Source: Eulemur rufifrons (taxonomy: Eukaryota > Chordata > Mammalia > Primates > Lemuridae). Taken from it: DNA of 64,000 nt. The position numbers were made by a program, and so were the translations under genes. Positions 46,676-61,739 of the stretch are shown piece by piece. The stretch's first letter is position 1, and every line of letters begins with the position of its first letter. The notes beneath the pieces were generated by a model. That model saw nothing but the letters and a program-made list of their open reading frames with translations, was not told the DNA's origin and did no database searches. The stretch is from contig NC_091000.1 of the NCBI RefSeq assembly GCF_041146395.1, positions 12,042,501 to 12,106,500 of the forward strand, in the 5' to 3' direction.

Positions 46676-47346
46676 AAACATTAAAGGAAATTGATGATGT
46701 CTATGAAAAATATAAGAAAGAAGATGATTTAAACCAGAAAAAACGCCTACAGCAGCTTCTCCAGAGAGCATTAATCAATAGTCAAGAATTGGGAGATGAG
46801 AAGATTCAGATTGTCACACAAATGCTCGAATTGGTGGAAAATCGGGCAAGACAAATGGAATTGCATTCACAGTGTTTCCAAGATCCTGCTGAAAGCGAAC
46901 GAGCCTCAGATAAAGCAAAGATGGATTCCAGCCAACCGGAAAGATCTTCAAGAAGACCCCGCAGACAGCGGACCAGTGAAAGCCGTGACTTATGTCACAT
47001 GACAAATGGGATTGAAGACTGTGATGATCAGCCACCTAAAGAAAAGAAATCCAAGTCAGCAAAGAAAAAGAAACGCTCCAAGGCCAAGCAGGAAAGGGAA
47101 GCTTCACCTGTTGAGTTTGCAATAGATCCCAATGAACCCACATACTGTTTATGCAACCAAGTGTCTTATGGGGAAATGATAGGATGTGACAATGAACAGT
47201 GTCCAATTGAATGGTTTCACTTTTCATGTGTTTCACTTACCTATAAACCAAAGGGGAAATGGTATTGCCCAAAGTGCAGGGGAGATAATGAGAAAACAAT
47301 GGACAAAAGTACTGAAAAGACAAAAAAGGATAGAAGATCGAGGTAG
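46676..47346 (+). CDS. ING2: ING2 exon 2 (coding), PHD finger and polybasic tail
   Basis: Encodes E58-R280 and the TAG stop; the total of 280 aa equals human ING2. It finishes the N-terminal helical domain (to about residue 120). A charged linker with a lysine-rich nuclear-localisation stretch ([15 protein letters not shown]) follows. The PHD finger (about 212-261) has all zinc ligands: C215, C217, C228, C233, H239, C242, C255 and C258. The Tyr of 'TYCLC' and the Trp of 'EWFHF' form the aromatic cage for trimethylated H3K4. The C-terminal tail ([13 protein letters not shown]) is the polybasic region known to bind phosphatidylinositol 5-phosphate. The acceptor is TTTTTTTAG at 46675. No frame damage was seen. 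Confidence 0.97.
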
Positions 47347-49440
47347 TAAAGGCCATCCACGTCTTAAAGGGTTGTTTGTCTTTTATATAATTCATTTACT
47401 TTCAGAAAATGTTTTAGGGTAAATGCATAAGACTATGCAATAATTTTTAATCATTAGTATTAATGGTGTATTAAAAGTTGTTGTACTTTGTCTGTGACCT
47501 TAATTTTCTGCACTGAATTACCAAATATTTTAAACCAGGTAGTCTTCAGATCACCTGATGAAAGGAGCAGGGAACTGGGAGAGGGTGGTCTGAACATTAT
47601 AAAAACTTCACAAACCATGCCTATTTCATTTTCACGTTAAACTGCAATGCCATTTGTTGGGTAAACACAAAAGTTTTGCTAACATCTTAGTTCTGTGTGC
47701 TTAAAAAATTTAGATATAGTTGGATTTCTCTGTAAGCATCAAATTATCTTAGGTAATTAAAAATATGAACACTATACCATTTAGAGCTTCTTTTTCCCTA
47801 TCCGCATTTATACATATACTTGTTCGTCTCTAGTCTTCCAGGAATTGAAGGAACTAGAGATAAGAAGAATTTGGGATTCCATGTGGAATAATGTGCTCTT
47901 ATTAGAGTATTTGCTGCTGTCTTTTCCTCAGTAGCATTTTGATAACACTTGTCAGTAGCCCATTTGTAAATGGTTTGCTGCTGCTTCATAGATAACACTT
48001 ACTCTAGTGCTTAATAAGGAAGTTGTTTTGTTGCTTGTTTTAATGGGGACAGGTAAGAGTAGTTAGGATACTAAAAATGCTGCCATTGGCTTATATTGGC
48101 ACACTTTGGGTTGTGTAGTATCATGGTTCAAGGTTGAGCAACTTAAAAATGCATCTTAATAATGTTTTCCATGTGACCCACTGCTGGGATGGTTAGCCAC
48201 AGGCCTATCAGTGGGGAAAAGGCATATTTTAGTCTTTAAATATTATCTTTATGTCAAACAGTTGTTTTAAGTAGTTTTGCTAGTGGCTATTGTTCATTTC
48301 TATCCCAATCAGTGACTATACATTATTTTAAATAACAGTGTATTTACCTTCTTAACTTCCTGGTATTGGTGCTGTTTGATGTTTTCTCGTTTAATGAACT
48401 AATTTCATTTTAACAATGCAATTAATGTATTTGTAAATTGAATTTTCCAAGATTCTATTATTTTAAGATTAAGCATCTTGGTGGATAATTGTCCATATGT
48501 TTGGAGAAAATTTTGGTTTGGGGAGCAGCAGATTTACTGGCTCTTTAAATCTATGTGTAACATGCTTTTTATTCTTCATTTCTTCCTAATCTGATGATCT
48601 GATTCTTTTTGATTAACATGTGAAAAATCCTGTCTGCTTGTTTGGAAAAAAAAAATGGTTTTTTCTCTTCTAGCTCTCTTGTGTGACTTTTAGGCATGTC
48701 ATTTCATCTCATCTGGGTGTCATGTCATTCACCTGTATAATCAGTTGACTTAAATATTTCCAAGTTTCTTTTGAAATCCATAGTATTTGCACTGTAGTGA
48801 GGATTTAAATAATGAAATAACATATTTTTCTCTTTCATTAATTTTGTCGTTTGTTCTGGGATACGAAGACAGTTTAAAGGTGAGCTTAGAGATGGTAAAT
48901 GCACAATATTTGATTAGCTTCTATCCTACAGATATTTTGATGACTGTAGCCAGTTGATTAGTTTTTGAGTGAGAAATATTACCCTGATTAAGAATTTGTT
49001 TTCTTAGCTGAGTTGTAAAAAAATCCTTTTTGTCTTGAGGATACAGCATTTTGTTTCGTGATTACAGCCTTTTACCGGAATGGAGCTATTTATCTGACAC
49101 CATTAAAAATATTAATAACAGCATGAACAAATCCCCCAAAAGCCTTCAAATGTGACTTATATAGAAGTCACCCCTTTCCATACATAAATTTGCAGATGGG
49201 AGAAAAAAATAAACTTCCTAATAGAAGTACCCAAGTTTGGATTAGACTTGACAGGAAAACAAGCCTGGAAAATCCTGGAAGATGTACTTTCTTTAAGACC
49301 TAATGTTTGAAACAGTTTTATTTTTATGAATTTTCTTTTGTTTTCTATACCTTGTAGGAAATAGAAGTCTTAAGTTTACATAACATTGTGATTGGGATTT
49401 CTTTTAAGCATTCTAGATCTCATATCATGGATAAGAACTC
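47347..49440 (+). other. ING2: ING2 3'UTR and downstream sequence
   Basis: About 2 kb of repeat-free AT-rich sequence follows the stop. Possible polyadenylation hexamers are ATTAAA at 47470-47475 and AATAAA at 49208-49213. The absence of repeats up to the MER5A-like element at 49453 fits a long 3'UTR. The actual end is not determined. Confidence 0.5.
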
Positions 49441-49452
49441 ATAATATATATG

Positions 49453-49650
49453 TACCAGTGGCTCCCAAAGTTATTGCACATTGGAATTACCTTGGGATCT
49501 TCAAAAAATACTGATTTATCCCTGTGCCCCACCCCCAGCAATTGTGATTTAATTCATTTGGAATGTAGCTTAAGTATCAGAATTTTTTACATATCCCCAT
49601 TCTGATGCAAAAAAAAGTTGAAGCCACTGCCACATTTTGAAAATTGCAAC
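49453..49650 (+). repeat. MER5A-like hAT element
   Basis: Begins 'cagtggctcccaaagttatt' and includes 'gcacattggaattaccttgg' and 'gccccacccccagcaattgt', the MER5A layout. The far inverted repeat is degraded. Confidence 0.7.
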
Positions 49651-49744
49651 CTATTAAAAACTGCTGGTAGATTCTCTACATCCAGATTTGTGCAACTCCG
49701 AAGCATCTATAAATGCTGATACATACATGAGAGTGTGTCCCCCG

Positions 49745-51400
49745 CCCCTAGCCATTCCATCACCAGTGCTTGAATACTCAATATCTGAGTGCTTCTGTGT
49801 GCCAGGTACTGTTTTAAGCACTTGTGCTATAAAAAAAAAAAGTCCCTGCTCATGGACCATACATTCTAGTGGAAGAGTCAGATACATACAATGTCAGGTA
49901 ACTGTTTAAGTGCTAAAATGAAAGTAAAGCAGAGTACAGGGATGGAAATGAATTGAGGTTGGGGGGGGGAGATGAGTCTTTTAATTATGGTGATTAAATA
50001 ATGTCTCTAAGGAAGTAATCTTGGAGGTGAGAACAGAAACAAGTGAGGCAGGCAAAGATTCGGGAAAGGAGGAGAGAACAAGCTTGGCAATCTGACTAAA
50101 GCAGAGTATTAGGGCACAGTGTGGGAGGGCCTAGGAAATAGAGGCTCTTGGAAGCCATGGTAGAAAATTTGGAAAACCACTGAAGGGTTTTGAGCCATGG
50201 TCTGGTTTATATTCTTTAAAGATCTCTCTGGATACTGTGTGCAGAATTTATTGTAGGGAGCCTAAGTAAAAATAGGGAGATTTAGGAGTGTTGGTGGCTT
50301 AGACTAGGGTGGTAGCAGTAGCAGTAGTGTCTAGGGAAGGACTCTGTTTGAAGGTACAGCCAACAGAACTTTGGCCCAGGGATTAGAAGGCAAAGAGATG
50401 ACAAGGGTGACTTGTGGGTTTTTGGCCTGAAGAGAAAAAACTTCAAGCATTCTGTTTTGCACTTATGTTTGAGATACCTAATAGATTTCTGGTAGAATCC
50501 AGCATGGGGCCCTGAATATGACTGAACTTGGAGGGGACAGGAGACAAACATTTGGCGAGTCATTCAGTGGAGTTTGAAGTCATGTGACTGAAATTACTCA
50601 GGTAATTAGAGCTCAAATTTTAACATGCATATGAGTCACTTCGGTTTGTTAAAATGCAGTTTATGATTCAGGAGGTCTGGTGTGGGGCCTGAGATTCTGC
50701 ATTTCCAACAGGCTTCTCGGTGATGCTGATGCTACGGCCCAGGGGCCCACGTTTTGAGTAGCAACCAAGTAGATGTGGAAGAGGGAGGGGTTGGCCCTGT
50801 GGTACTCCAACATTTAAAAGGAGAGGAGCCAGCAAAGGAACCTGAGAGCCCTGGGTGAGATGAACGAGAAACAAGGTGTTTCAAGAAGGAAGTCATCCAC
50901 TCATTCAAGTGCTGTTCAAATTAGAGTGGGGGGTTGTTGAGTTGAACAAGCTGCTAATTTGGGGGATGGAGGCCTGGCTGGAGATGACTATGAGCAGAAG
51001 GGGACTGAAGTAGAGACAGCCACTGTAGACAACTCAGACTTTGTTGTCAAAGGGAACAGAAATGGGTTGTAGCTGAGGGGGAGGTGAGCTAAGGGAGGAT
51101 TTAACTTTTAAGGAGATAAAATGGCATGATTATATGCTGATTGGAAAATTGCATTAGAAGGAGACAAATGAATGCCGTAGGGGGGTGACTGCAGAAGTAG
51201 AATCTGAATAGGTAGGCAAGATGGGTGGGATCTAGGACTTGGGAGGGGTTAGACTCAGTAGGCAAGGGGACAGTTCATTGTCCAGGTCAAAAGAGAGGGC
51301 AGCGTTTTTATTCACTTATTCAAATATTTATTGTGCACCTATTTGCAAGGCATTGTTTTAGGTGCTGGGGTTAAAGCAGTAACCAAAACAAGAAAAAATC
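49745..51400 (-). repeat. L2 LINE, antisense, interrupted by a MER5A-like element
   Basis: Reading +, the order is that of a reversed L2: 3' end first ('gtgccaggtactgttttaag', 'ctagtggaagagtcagata'), then 'ttgaagggttttgagccatgg', 'ggtggtagcagtagcagtag', 'tgtgggtttttggcctgaag', and RT-region phrases ('aaggagaggagccagcaaagg') up to about 51130. A further antisense L2 3' end starts near 51305 ('caaatatttattgtgcacct'). Confidence 0.65.
50600..50765 (+). repeat. MER5A/B-like element nested in L2
   Basis: 'gattcaggaggtctggtgtg', 'gcctgagattctgcatttcc', 'aacaggcttctcggtgatgc' and 'cccacgttttgagtagcaa' are MER5 wording. L2 sequence continues on both sides, so this is a nested DNA-transposon insertion. 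Confidence 0.75.
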
Positions 51401-52689
51401 TATGAATAGTGGATCTTAGATTCTGAATGGGGGGGTATATGGAGGTAGACTGCTAAATTTGGTGTTGGGGAAATTCGATGGTACTCTTCCAGTAGCTTCC
51501 ACCTTCCCAGTGAAGAGCTGAGAGGGGGAAGGGATATCGGAAGTCTAGGAATTAGAGGTGTACCTGAAGCATCACTTGGGAGAGTGGGACAGTGAATGGA
51601 GTGGGAATGCCAGTCAGAACTACGGGTAAGCTGTAGATTTGGGTCATAACTTTAAATAAGCTGATAACTCATTCTGTTGTCTGGATGCAGGCATGAAAAA
51701 AGAGAGATAAACATACAAATTAACTTTCAAAATCTCTCTACCATAAGCCAGAAAAATTGCTTCTCCCCAATCCTTTTTATATACCCAGTGGGTGGCTTCC
51801 TCTGAGGGGTCTGTCCTCACTACCCACCCCCTGAAATGGAGAGGAGCAAGTCTTCTCGGAGCAGCTGGTATAAATAAGCTAGACAGCTCTTCTGCTCTTT
51901 CTGAATCGAGTACTTACAGTTTGATGTCATTCAAAATTTAAGCAAAGTTTATTTTGGATTTTCCTTTACTATAATTGCCTAAACTCTATTCACCAATTAG
52001 AGAAACCACAGCTCCTCTATCGTGTCCTATTTCAATGTGAGGGAAGTGCTCTGGGCCGAGATTCCAGAGATGTGGGCTCACCTGTGATCTCGGACAGGTC
52101 ACTGGTGCTCCTCGGCCTGCAGTTTGTTCAGCTGGAAAATGAGTGATTTAATATACGGTTATCCTAAAAATGGGGCTGTTGTTCACATCCCTTAACATTA
52201 GTCTGAGGAAAGAGTTCAGTCATAAACTTAATAATTGGGTAATTTATAAAATAACAGCTTTTAGTTCACATATATGGTCACAAGACTTTAAATCAGGACT
52301 TTTTAAACTTCAGACACTATAGAAAGATCTTGATGGATTTTGCCATTTCCACATACCATTCTAATTTTATATTTAGCAGTAGTATTTAATACTTTTTAAA
52401 TCAGCTTGCTTTTTGATGTAAATTTATTTTTAAAAGTGATCATAGCACTTTGGTAAATGGAAAATTAGTATCACTTCCTAAGAATAGACAATTACCTTAA
52501 AATGTAATGAAAACAAAGCAGTATTATTAAATTCTAGCTATGTAGTATTGGCAGTGAAAACTGAGCCCAAAGTCTACCCTTCCTTTATTAAAAGGTATGA
52601 TTAGTAAATAAAACTAGGTAAGGGTAAAGGACTCAGAAACACCAAATGGAGTCTTTCTGCATGATATAATCAAAAGGATTTAAAGACAA
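51401..52689. other. Intergenic DNA with a MIR fragment
   Basis: A diverged MIR is recognisable at about 52050-52160 ('tctcggacaggtcactggtg', 'cagctggaaaatgagtgat'). The remainder is unassigned. Confidence 0.45.
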
Positions 52690-52992
52690 TTTCCTTCTTT
52701 TTTTTTTTTTTTTGAGACAGGGTCTCGATCTGTTGCCCGGGCTAGAGTGCCATGGCATCAGCCTAGCTCGCAGCAACCTCAGACTCCTGGGCTCAAGTGA
52801 TCCCCCTGCCTCGGCCTCCCGAGTAGCTGGGACTACAGGCCTACACCACAACGCCTGGCTAATTTTTCTATTTTTAGTAGAGATGGATCTCACTCTTGCT
52901 CAGGCTGGTCTTGAACTCCTGACCTCAAGCGATCCTCTGGCCTCGGCCTCCCAGAGTACTAAGATTACAGTTGTGAGCCACTGCCCCTAGCC
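52690..52992 (-). repeat. Alu, antisense
   Basis: Antisense Alu ('gggtctcgatctgttgcccg' to 'gtgagccactgcccctagc') with strepsirrhine wording but without the linker duplication. Confidence 0.92.
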
Positions 52993-55900
52993 AAGAATTT
53001 TCTTGAGTACTACCTTACCATCCTAACCTGGGAAATACTTTAAGCAACAGAAGGTTAGCCACTGCAGTTTCTTGACTATCAGTATAAAACAGAAATATTT
53101 ACATTTCTGAGTTCAAAGGCATTTATGCAGCTACATGCAGATGGATGGTGCCTCTTAAAAAGGGTTTCTGTAAACCCCATAAGATATTGACCAGCATTGT
53201 CTATATCAGTATTAGATAACTGACATTATCCTGACCCTACAAGAGTTTCTAGTCTTATCTGTTTTCCAATCTAAAAATGAAAAACTGGCAGCTACCCCAG
53301 TGCCTCCCTTTGGGAGTTGAGAGATTTCCTGGGCCAGCCTTGTCATTTTCACTTGGGGCCAGCATTCCAGACCTGAAAAAAGTCCTTAGAATTATGCAGA
53401 TAACTTCCTCAGTTGCTAGTGGGTGCTTAATTTAGCAGTGTCTATTATAAAAACAAAAATTCCAATTTCCTTACAAATTGAATACAACAACATGTCTGTG
53501 TTTGTCATAAACACTGAAAGAATGAGATTTTCACTATAGCAGTGTCTTTTGGTATTTTAGATAGCTGTGCACCCTTAAGCACTAGTCTTTCAAAGTTTAA
53601 TTGTATTGGATAAAAATTGTCCTGCCTTCTTAAATATGCCCTTAAATCTTTGGCTTATAGTAAAACATCAACAAACATTTAATGTATGCATCCTTGGACT
53701 CAGCACCGTGTTATATACAGTGATATCCTTACATTTTGTTCCAGTATGGAGGACCATTTGCCTCTGTACTTGCTGCAGACTGGTTTTTAAAATAAATTTG
53801 GCTGCTTTTAATGTTTTTCATTCTTTCTTGCTTCTAAAACTGTCTGCCTGGTGGCTCGTATCCCTCTTTTAGTTTGTGTGTGTTGGAAAAGCATTTGGTC
53901 AAATATGTGTCTAGCTTAAGAATAAAAAGATTCAAAGAGAGTATCTAGTGCTTGAGCAGCAATGTATGGTTTTGGTTTTTTAAATATGTGGTTTGGTTTT
54001 TTTCTTTCCTGTTCTTGGCTGTGTTCAGATAGCAGTGTTTTGCTCTATACTTGCTTTGAACAGCAAGATCTAATTACTTTGACCAGAGGCCTTATTTATA
54101 TAGCATGCTAATCTTAGAAACTTCCCACATAGAAACACAGGTGTTAGGCCAACTGGCTAGTTTTCTCTCCAGGTGTTCAGGTTTTAGATTAGTAATATGG
54201 AATCATACCCTCAGTGGGAAGTAATGATTTTGGTTCTAATAGAAGAACTTGCTTTATTGAGAATGTAAAGTGGTAGCAAATAGCAATTCCAAGCTTGTAA
54301 GACGCACTTTCATTGCTTTTTTTGTGCCTTCTTGAGATGTGATAACATCCCCCTAAATTTCAGAAATGTTCTATGATCTTTAGAACACATTTTGCTTTTT
54401 GGTTACATTCATTTCCTATCAATTTGAAAAAAGTAATTCTCACAGATTAAGAAAAGTAATTATAAAGCACTGTAGCAAAAGAGTGACTGAAAAGTTCTCC
54501 AATTCTGACAACGAAAACTTTGTAGTAGCTTTGGCTTTGAATTTATGGTGTCTGAGTATTGCATAGGATATTTTCTAGGTCTACATCAGTTTAATGTTAC
54601 TTCTGGATAATTCTGCCTAAGGTGCAATTCTAAGGAATTGACGATCCAGCACTTTTCTAGTTGCGTAGTGAAAAATGAGAAAACTTCCCTATGGCTAGTT
54701 AAGAGAGGGAAAAAATCTAGAGGCATCTAAAGTATTTTCTTTCTATTTGTCTTCACTGTATTAAAATTTGTTTTAAATTAATTAGATTTCTCTTTCCAGT
54801 AGTAGATTAAATGCTTACTTAGCTGGAATTGAGGGATTAAAAATGTTTATATCACTTTCATGTCATTTGAAGGTCTCAAAGCAAGAGTTTTTATCCTTTT
54901 AAGCTAACAAGAGTTGGTTTAGGATCTTCGTAAAGCACTTTTGAAAAAAAGTACTTTATGCATGAAAGAGTTTGTGGTACCTGCTTAAATTATTTCAACA
55001 AGTGGCCAATCCAGTGAGTTGCAAATAGTAGGTAAAGGCATATTTTTACACTACTTTCACATCCAGGATTAAAGTAGATGTTTTACTGGGTTTGTTTGTT
55101 TACTATATATTTCATCTTTGTTTTACTTATTATGTTCCACCAAGGTCTATCTTACCAAGGGGGGCAAATATTATGCTGTGAGAAGGAATTTTACGGTACA
55201 CAATCATTTGTCAGTAATCCCCTGGCATAAACTGAGTGTCATTTTGTTTCCTTGATGTATTTTCCCATTTAGACCTGCCACATCCTGACTTTTGACATTG
55301 ATGAAACAACTCAAAGATAATTTAAGCAGAGTGTGAAAAATAACTTGCAAAACCATGCCACATAGAAAAGCATCCCTGTGGTAACTAGGCAACATCCTCT
55401 GGCTTGGGTGAGATTATGCTCCAGACTAGTTTCCCAAAGTGATCCATAGATCCCAGGATGTTAATCTGCCCAATAAAGTTGGGATACTTTGCATATGATA
55501 TCCCTGCCCTTGGGGATTTAGAAGGTATACGTATTAGAGGTTCTGAGAAATATTCCCACATTTCCACCTGTAATACCCATTAATATTCTGAGGAAGTAGA
55601 GTCTTTTCAAACAGTTGGAGAATATTGCCCTAAACAATACCATGAAAGGATAGATCATATTCAAATATATCATAGGGGGAGTTATACTGCAGCTCCTTAC
55701 TTTCCTATATCCCCAGGACTATGGTCTTGAAGCCATTTGGACCATTATTGAAAAATATCAGTCAGGCATAAGGACCTGCACCTTCTTTCCATTTGTTAGA
55801 CAGTAGTGCTCAATTGAATGGAGGAAGTATACATATTTAAAGCCTTCCTAAACAAATCTGATGCAACAAATAACAATACTGTTCGAATAAGAATTGTGTG

Positions 55901-57735
55901 TCATATACAATTGGGTTATGTAGCCTGCTAGCTCAGCCTTGAAAATAATTTAATTTGTTCAGCTTCTCGATTGGTAGAATTGGCCTAGATTCATAGGCAC
56001 ACATGGACTGTAACCTTCATATTTGATCAGAGCAACTCCAGAAGGGACCACTGTTAGTTTTACGTCCCTTTCTCGGAAAGCACGGACTACAAAAGGCTAG
56101 TGATAATGAGGGCCTGAATTCAAGCCACATTGTATCATCACCATGTGGGGCAGGTAGATGTTGTGAGAAGTGACCTCTAGGCAATAATCCTGTGCTCCCA
56201 GTGGTCTCTGAAGTTTGTTAGAATTTCATGATGCTTCTTTGGCTCCAGAACCTGTAAAGAGCAACTAAACTGTTTTCCTTGGAGATTCTCATTGTTATTT
56301 CAAAGTAATTAATATAATTTGTTTCTGTGAAATGCATTTACTGGAAAGTCAGAATTGCTTAGCCAACGTCACAGTCAAAAGTTTCTCTGAAGGGTAGGGA
56401 AATATCATCTGTACCTAGAACTAAAACCTGAATTTTGTACGAGGCACAAGACCTCGAGAGAAAAGGGGTAGCTGATTGCCCAAGAGTTATAATTCCAGAC
56501 AGAGTCACTCACGGGGGTTCAAATCTGTCTTAGAGATCCTTTCACTTCTTAATTAGTTGGGGTCTTTAGGAAGATCAATAACTATGAAGGATAAGATAAT
56601 TAAGTTATTCCTGGAACCAGAAGATTAAGTTGAGGTGGTATTTGGTGTACGGGGGTCTATATACTAAGTGGTAACAGGCTTCCTGTCCGTCTCTGTAAAT
56701 TTGTGTGGTAAAGCTATTTTGAGACTAGTTCGATGTTTGTTCTGAAAAGAATAAAATATCCAGTCCAAGTGAGGATGATGTGCAAAGGGAGAATGTCCCT
56801 TCTCCCCTCTCATAATCATTCTCTCATCTTACCAAAAATTTTTTTAAAAAAAGGGCAAAGCTTGCACCCTGCCACCATGCTGCTGTGGTGCTTTGCCTGG
56901 AGATTCTCAAGCTGCTGGGTGCCGTGGATTCTAAAGCAATGAGAAATGACCAGCTGTCACTCTCCTCGCTTCACCCTAGTCCTGAACACTGGATTGGAGG
57001 GCAACCCATTCAGCTGCCTCACATTTGAAAAGCTTCTGAGGCACTGTAGGGAACCGTTTCTCAAAGCACCACATAGTTCACCCCCAAATCTTTGTCATAT
57101 TTAATACCGTTTTACTTATTTTTAATAATATCAATATTCATAATGTTTTAATCATTGTGAACTAATAATTATAATAGTAAATTCAGAAACAGTTTTTAAC
57201 TTAGAGACATATTTTTGTTGCCAAGGCGTATACTAGGGTAATCAAATGACTCTTGAGAATAAAAATACATCGTTAGGATACTACATTTTGGGGGGGAAGT
57301 AGAATGTAAATACAATTTCAGGGGGAAAACAACGTTAAACGTTTATTAATAGACACTTTTAAAAATGTATGGTATGGTATTTATATTCCGTTGAACATAT
57401 TTTGAGTGATATAATTTTTAAATGTATTCTTTTAAAATGACAGTATAGAGAATATGCCAGAAATTATATTCTTTGCAATCATGGAAGCTTATAATGAAAT
57501 AGTTTAGAGGACAATTTAATGTATGAGAGGGTACACAAGTTTTTCAAAAAATTTTTAGGAGATGTGGGAGCAAAAACATTCAAAATCATTGACAGAAATA
57601 ATCTGTCTGGCCTTGACTCTCACACCTTAAAGGACCTAGGCTGCCTCAGCACCCACCTCCATGGAGTTACCTTAGACTTTGCAACTACGAAAATCTTTAC
57701 CTGCTACCAAAAAATAAATCCTCAATTTTAAGCAC
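52993..57735. other. Intergenic DNA downstream of ING2
   Basis: Mostly unique AT-rich sequence without recognised exons. An AATAAA at 53921-53926 closes a repeat-free stretch and could mark a distal ING2 end, but there is no proof. 57040-57595 may be a degraded hAT element ('gggaaccgtttctcaaag' ... 'gatgtgggagcaaaaac'). 56460-56640 has weak MIR resemblance. Confidence 0.4.
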
Positions 57736-57739
57736 TCCA

Positions 57740-60045
57740 CTCTCTGACCAACACTTCCTATTGTTCTAGCTCACTCCCTCCTCTACTCTGCCGAACCCCT
57801 GCACCTTCCCACCCTTCTGGGGTGGCTTTTCCTTTTTAGCCTGGCTCAGATGCTATGGCCCACCCTGCTAGTCACCTGTCTGCGTGCACTCTCAGCTCCT
57901 TTCCTCCTCTCCCTCCCTCAGCCCTGTCTCAGCCTACTCACCAGTGGCAGCCAGGCAGCTAGAATGTGGCCCCAGTAATACATAACTTTGCTCTTTCCTT
58001 CAATTCATGACAAGCCTCCAGGAGGCCCTTCTAGGTGCCAGACAATTCTCCGGTGTTTTCTTAGCTGATTTACTCTTCCAGGGCTGAGACCACTATTCCA
58101 CTTCTTCTTTCTTTAAACCTTCAGTACCCTCCTTCCTCCACAGTCACAAGGTGATTGACTCAATTCTTATTTCACTTTAAAAACAACAGCTAAAGGTCAT
58201 CAGAGATCTCTACCTGCTATTTCTACCAGAACTGCCATCTACCTGCCTTCCACCTTTATGATGCTGATTGTGTGTCCCGTTCTTAGGGCCGGGCCCTCGA
58301 TTTGTGCACAGGAACTTCATTCCTGCAATTATTCCCCTCGCTGAATTATTCATGTGCCCCTTTCCATCGGACTTTTCTATTCGTATCTAATGTCGTTATA
58401 TCACCAATCTTAAAAACAGGAGAGGAAAACAATGATGACAATAGTCTCACATTCCCTGCTACCTAATGTCCCATTTTTTGTATGTGTTCACCGTTGTGGA
58501 GAAATTCCTCAAACGGGTTGTTCTATTTTTGTCTCTACTTTCTCTCCTTCCATTCTTTCCAGAATGGCTTTGTCTCTGGCACTTAACTGCCTTTATATTA
58601 TTTAATTCGATTGCTGGGTCTTTGTCATTATCTTTTCTTGCTAGCTTTTGACACAAATGATCACTCTTTCTTAAAATGCTTTTCCACTTATCCTCCAGGG
58701 TACAAAGTACACTTGCTCTAGAATCTCCTCCAACCTCACAGACTGTTCCTTCTCCATCTGCTTTGCTGAATCTGCCCCTTCCTCCTGTCCTCCAAATACT
58801 GGACTGTCCTAGGCTAAGGCTTCAAAAGTCTTTGTCATCTACAGTCATTCCCTAGGGAATCTTATCCTGTCTGGTGGCTTCAACACCTTCTAGACTCTGT
58901 TGGCTCCCATATGCATATCAGCAGCCCAGGCCTCACGTCCAGACGCGCACACTCCGCCGCCCTCCACGTGTCTCACACTTGACAACGTTCGCTCCCGATT
59001 CTCATACTCCCTCCTAGCTATGAACCCACTCTTTTCTTGTCTTCCTTTTTATGGTAAATGAAAATTCCAGCTTTTAGTTGCTCAGGCCAAAAATCTTGGC
59101 GTCACCTTTGACGTCTTTTTTTCCCTCTTACACTCCAAAACCAATTTGTCTGAAAATTCTGTCAGTTTGGCCTTCACGCTGTATTCAGCAGCCTACCACT
59201 CGGCTTCTCCTTGCTCATCGAGGCCACTGCCAAGACCACTGCCATGGCCTCCTAGGTGGGTCAATCTTCCTGCTTCCACCTTTGCCCCTGAGGTTTATTG
59301 TCCACTAAGCAGCTGAAGAGTTTCAGCCAAATCCGTCTGTCCTCTGCCTAACGTCCTACAATGGCTTCCCATCTTATAGTAAAACCCAAAGTGCTTATGT
59401 TGACCTAAAAGGCCCCACTTAATCTGGCTCTGAGCTCTGACTTCTCGCACTCTCCTTTTGCTCACCCTGTTCCAGCCACATCAGCCACGGGCCTTTGCAC
59501 TTGCTCTTCCCTGGGCCTACAGGGCTCTCATCTCAGAGTTCCGTTTCCCTTGCTCCGCCTGTCATGTAGCTACTCCTCAGCATCTATTTTATGCTAGAAT
59601 GCCCGACGTTCCTCCCGCCCACCAAAACTTTTCTCTAACTCCATCTGAGTTAGGAGGATGACCATAATCTATGAAATTCTAACTAAATGATGGTTATCTG
59701 AACTTAACCTCCTCACAGAATTTTAATATTGTTAGGCTGGCTAAAGTGATGTTAATCCAAACAAATCTTGAATTTGAGTAAATTCGAGATAATTTGCAAA
59801 GATATAATTCAAGTAAAAAGGAGAAGACCCCAATGAAAAGAGAAAGTGTCCCGAGGACATGTCATCCCTCCCTTCACTTTTTATTTTTCTTCATAACATC
59901 TGGTCATTTGACTGTCTCCTCCCACTAAAATGTAAGCTCCTTGAGAGCAGGAACTGTGTGTTTTTTTCCACAACTGTATTTTCAGTGCCTGGAGTAGTTC
60001 TGGCACATGATGTGTCCTTAATAAATATTTTCTGAATGACTGTCA
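57740..60045 (+). repeat. Long L2 LINE copy, sense
   Basis: About 2.3 kb of T/C-rich coding-strand L2. 5' part: 'ttgacacaaatgatcactct' (the DHSL region). Middle: 'cattccctagggaatcttat', 'ttgctcaggccaaaaatctt'. Then 'acaatggcttcccatcttat', 'gggcctttgcacttgctctt', and a 3' end 'ctccttgagagcaggaactg' with '..taataaatattttctgaatg'. About 59640-59860 is an inserted unassigned stretch. Open frames here are broken ORF2 remnants. Confidence 0.7.
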
Positions 60046-60425
60046 TGAAACTTTTGTTAATCCAATCCAGTGTCTTGGGTCCTTAAGCATATCATCCCTT
60101 CTCACTAGGCCTGTTTTCTTAGAATAAAGATGTTGAGTGGACTAAGTGCTTGTACATGTCACTAAGTAACACTGAGTAATTCTGGTAGGGGATCTACTTG
60201 TCAGGGTGTCATGGGAGAATTTGGCTGTTGTGTTCTTTCTCTAAAAGCTGATGCATTTAGTTCACATGGAGAGAATCCCAAGCATGCCTTTGGTTCCAAA
60301 GCAAGAAGCAACATTTGGAGAAATGGGAAATTAACTTTAATAGTGCTTAATTCCTTAAAGAACAGTATATAGCACAAACCTGTTATAGAGGCACTAAATG
60401 GTCAGTCAACCATCACAAAATACTA
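60046..60425. other. Intergenic DNA, nothing recognised
   Basis: Short unique stretch between an L2 and an Alu. Confidence 0.4.
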
Positions 60426-61739
<1,314 letters not shown>
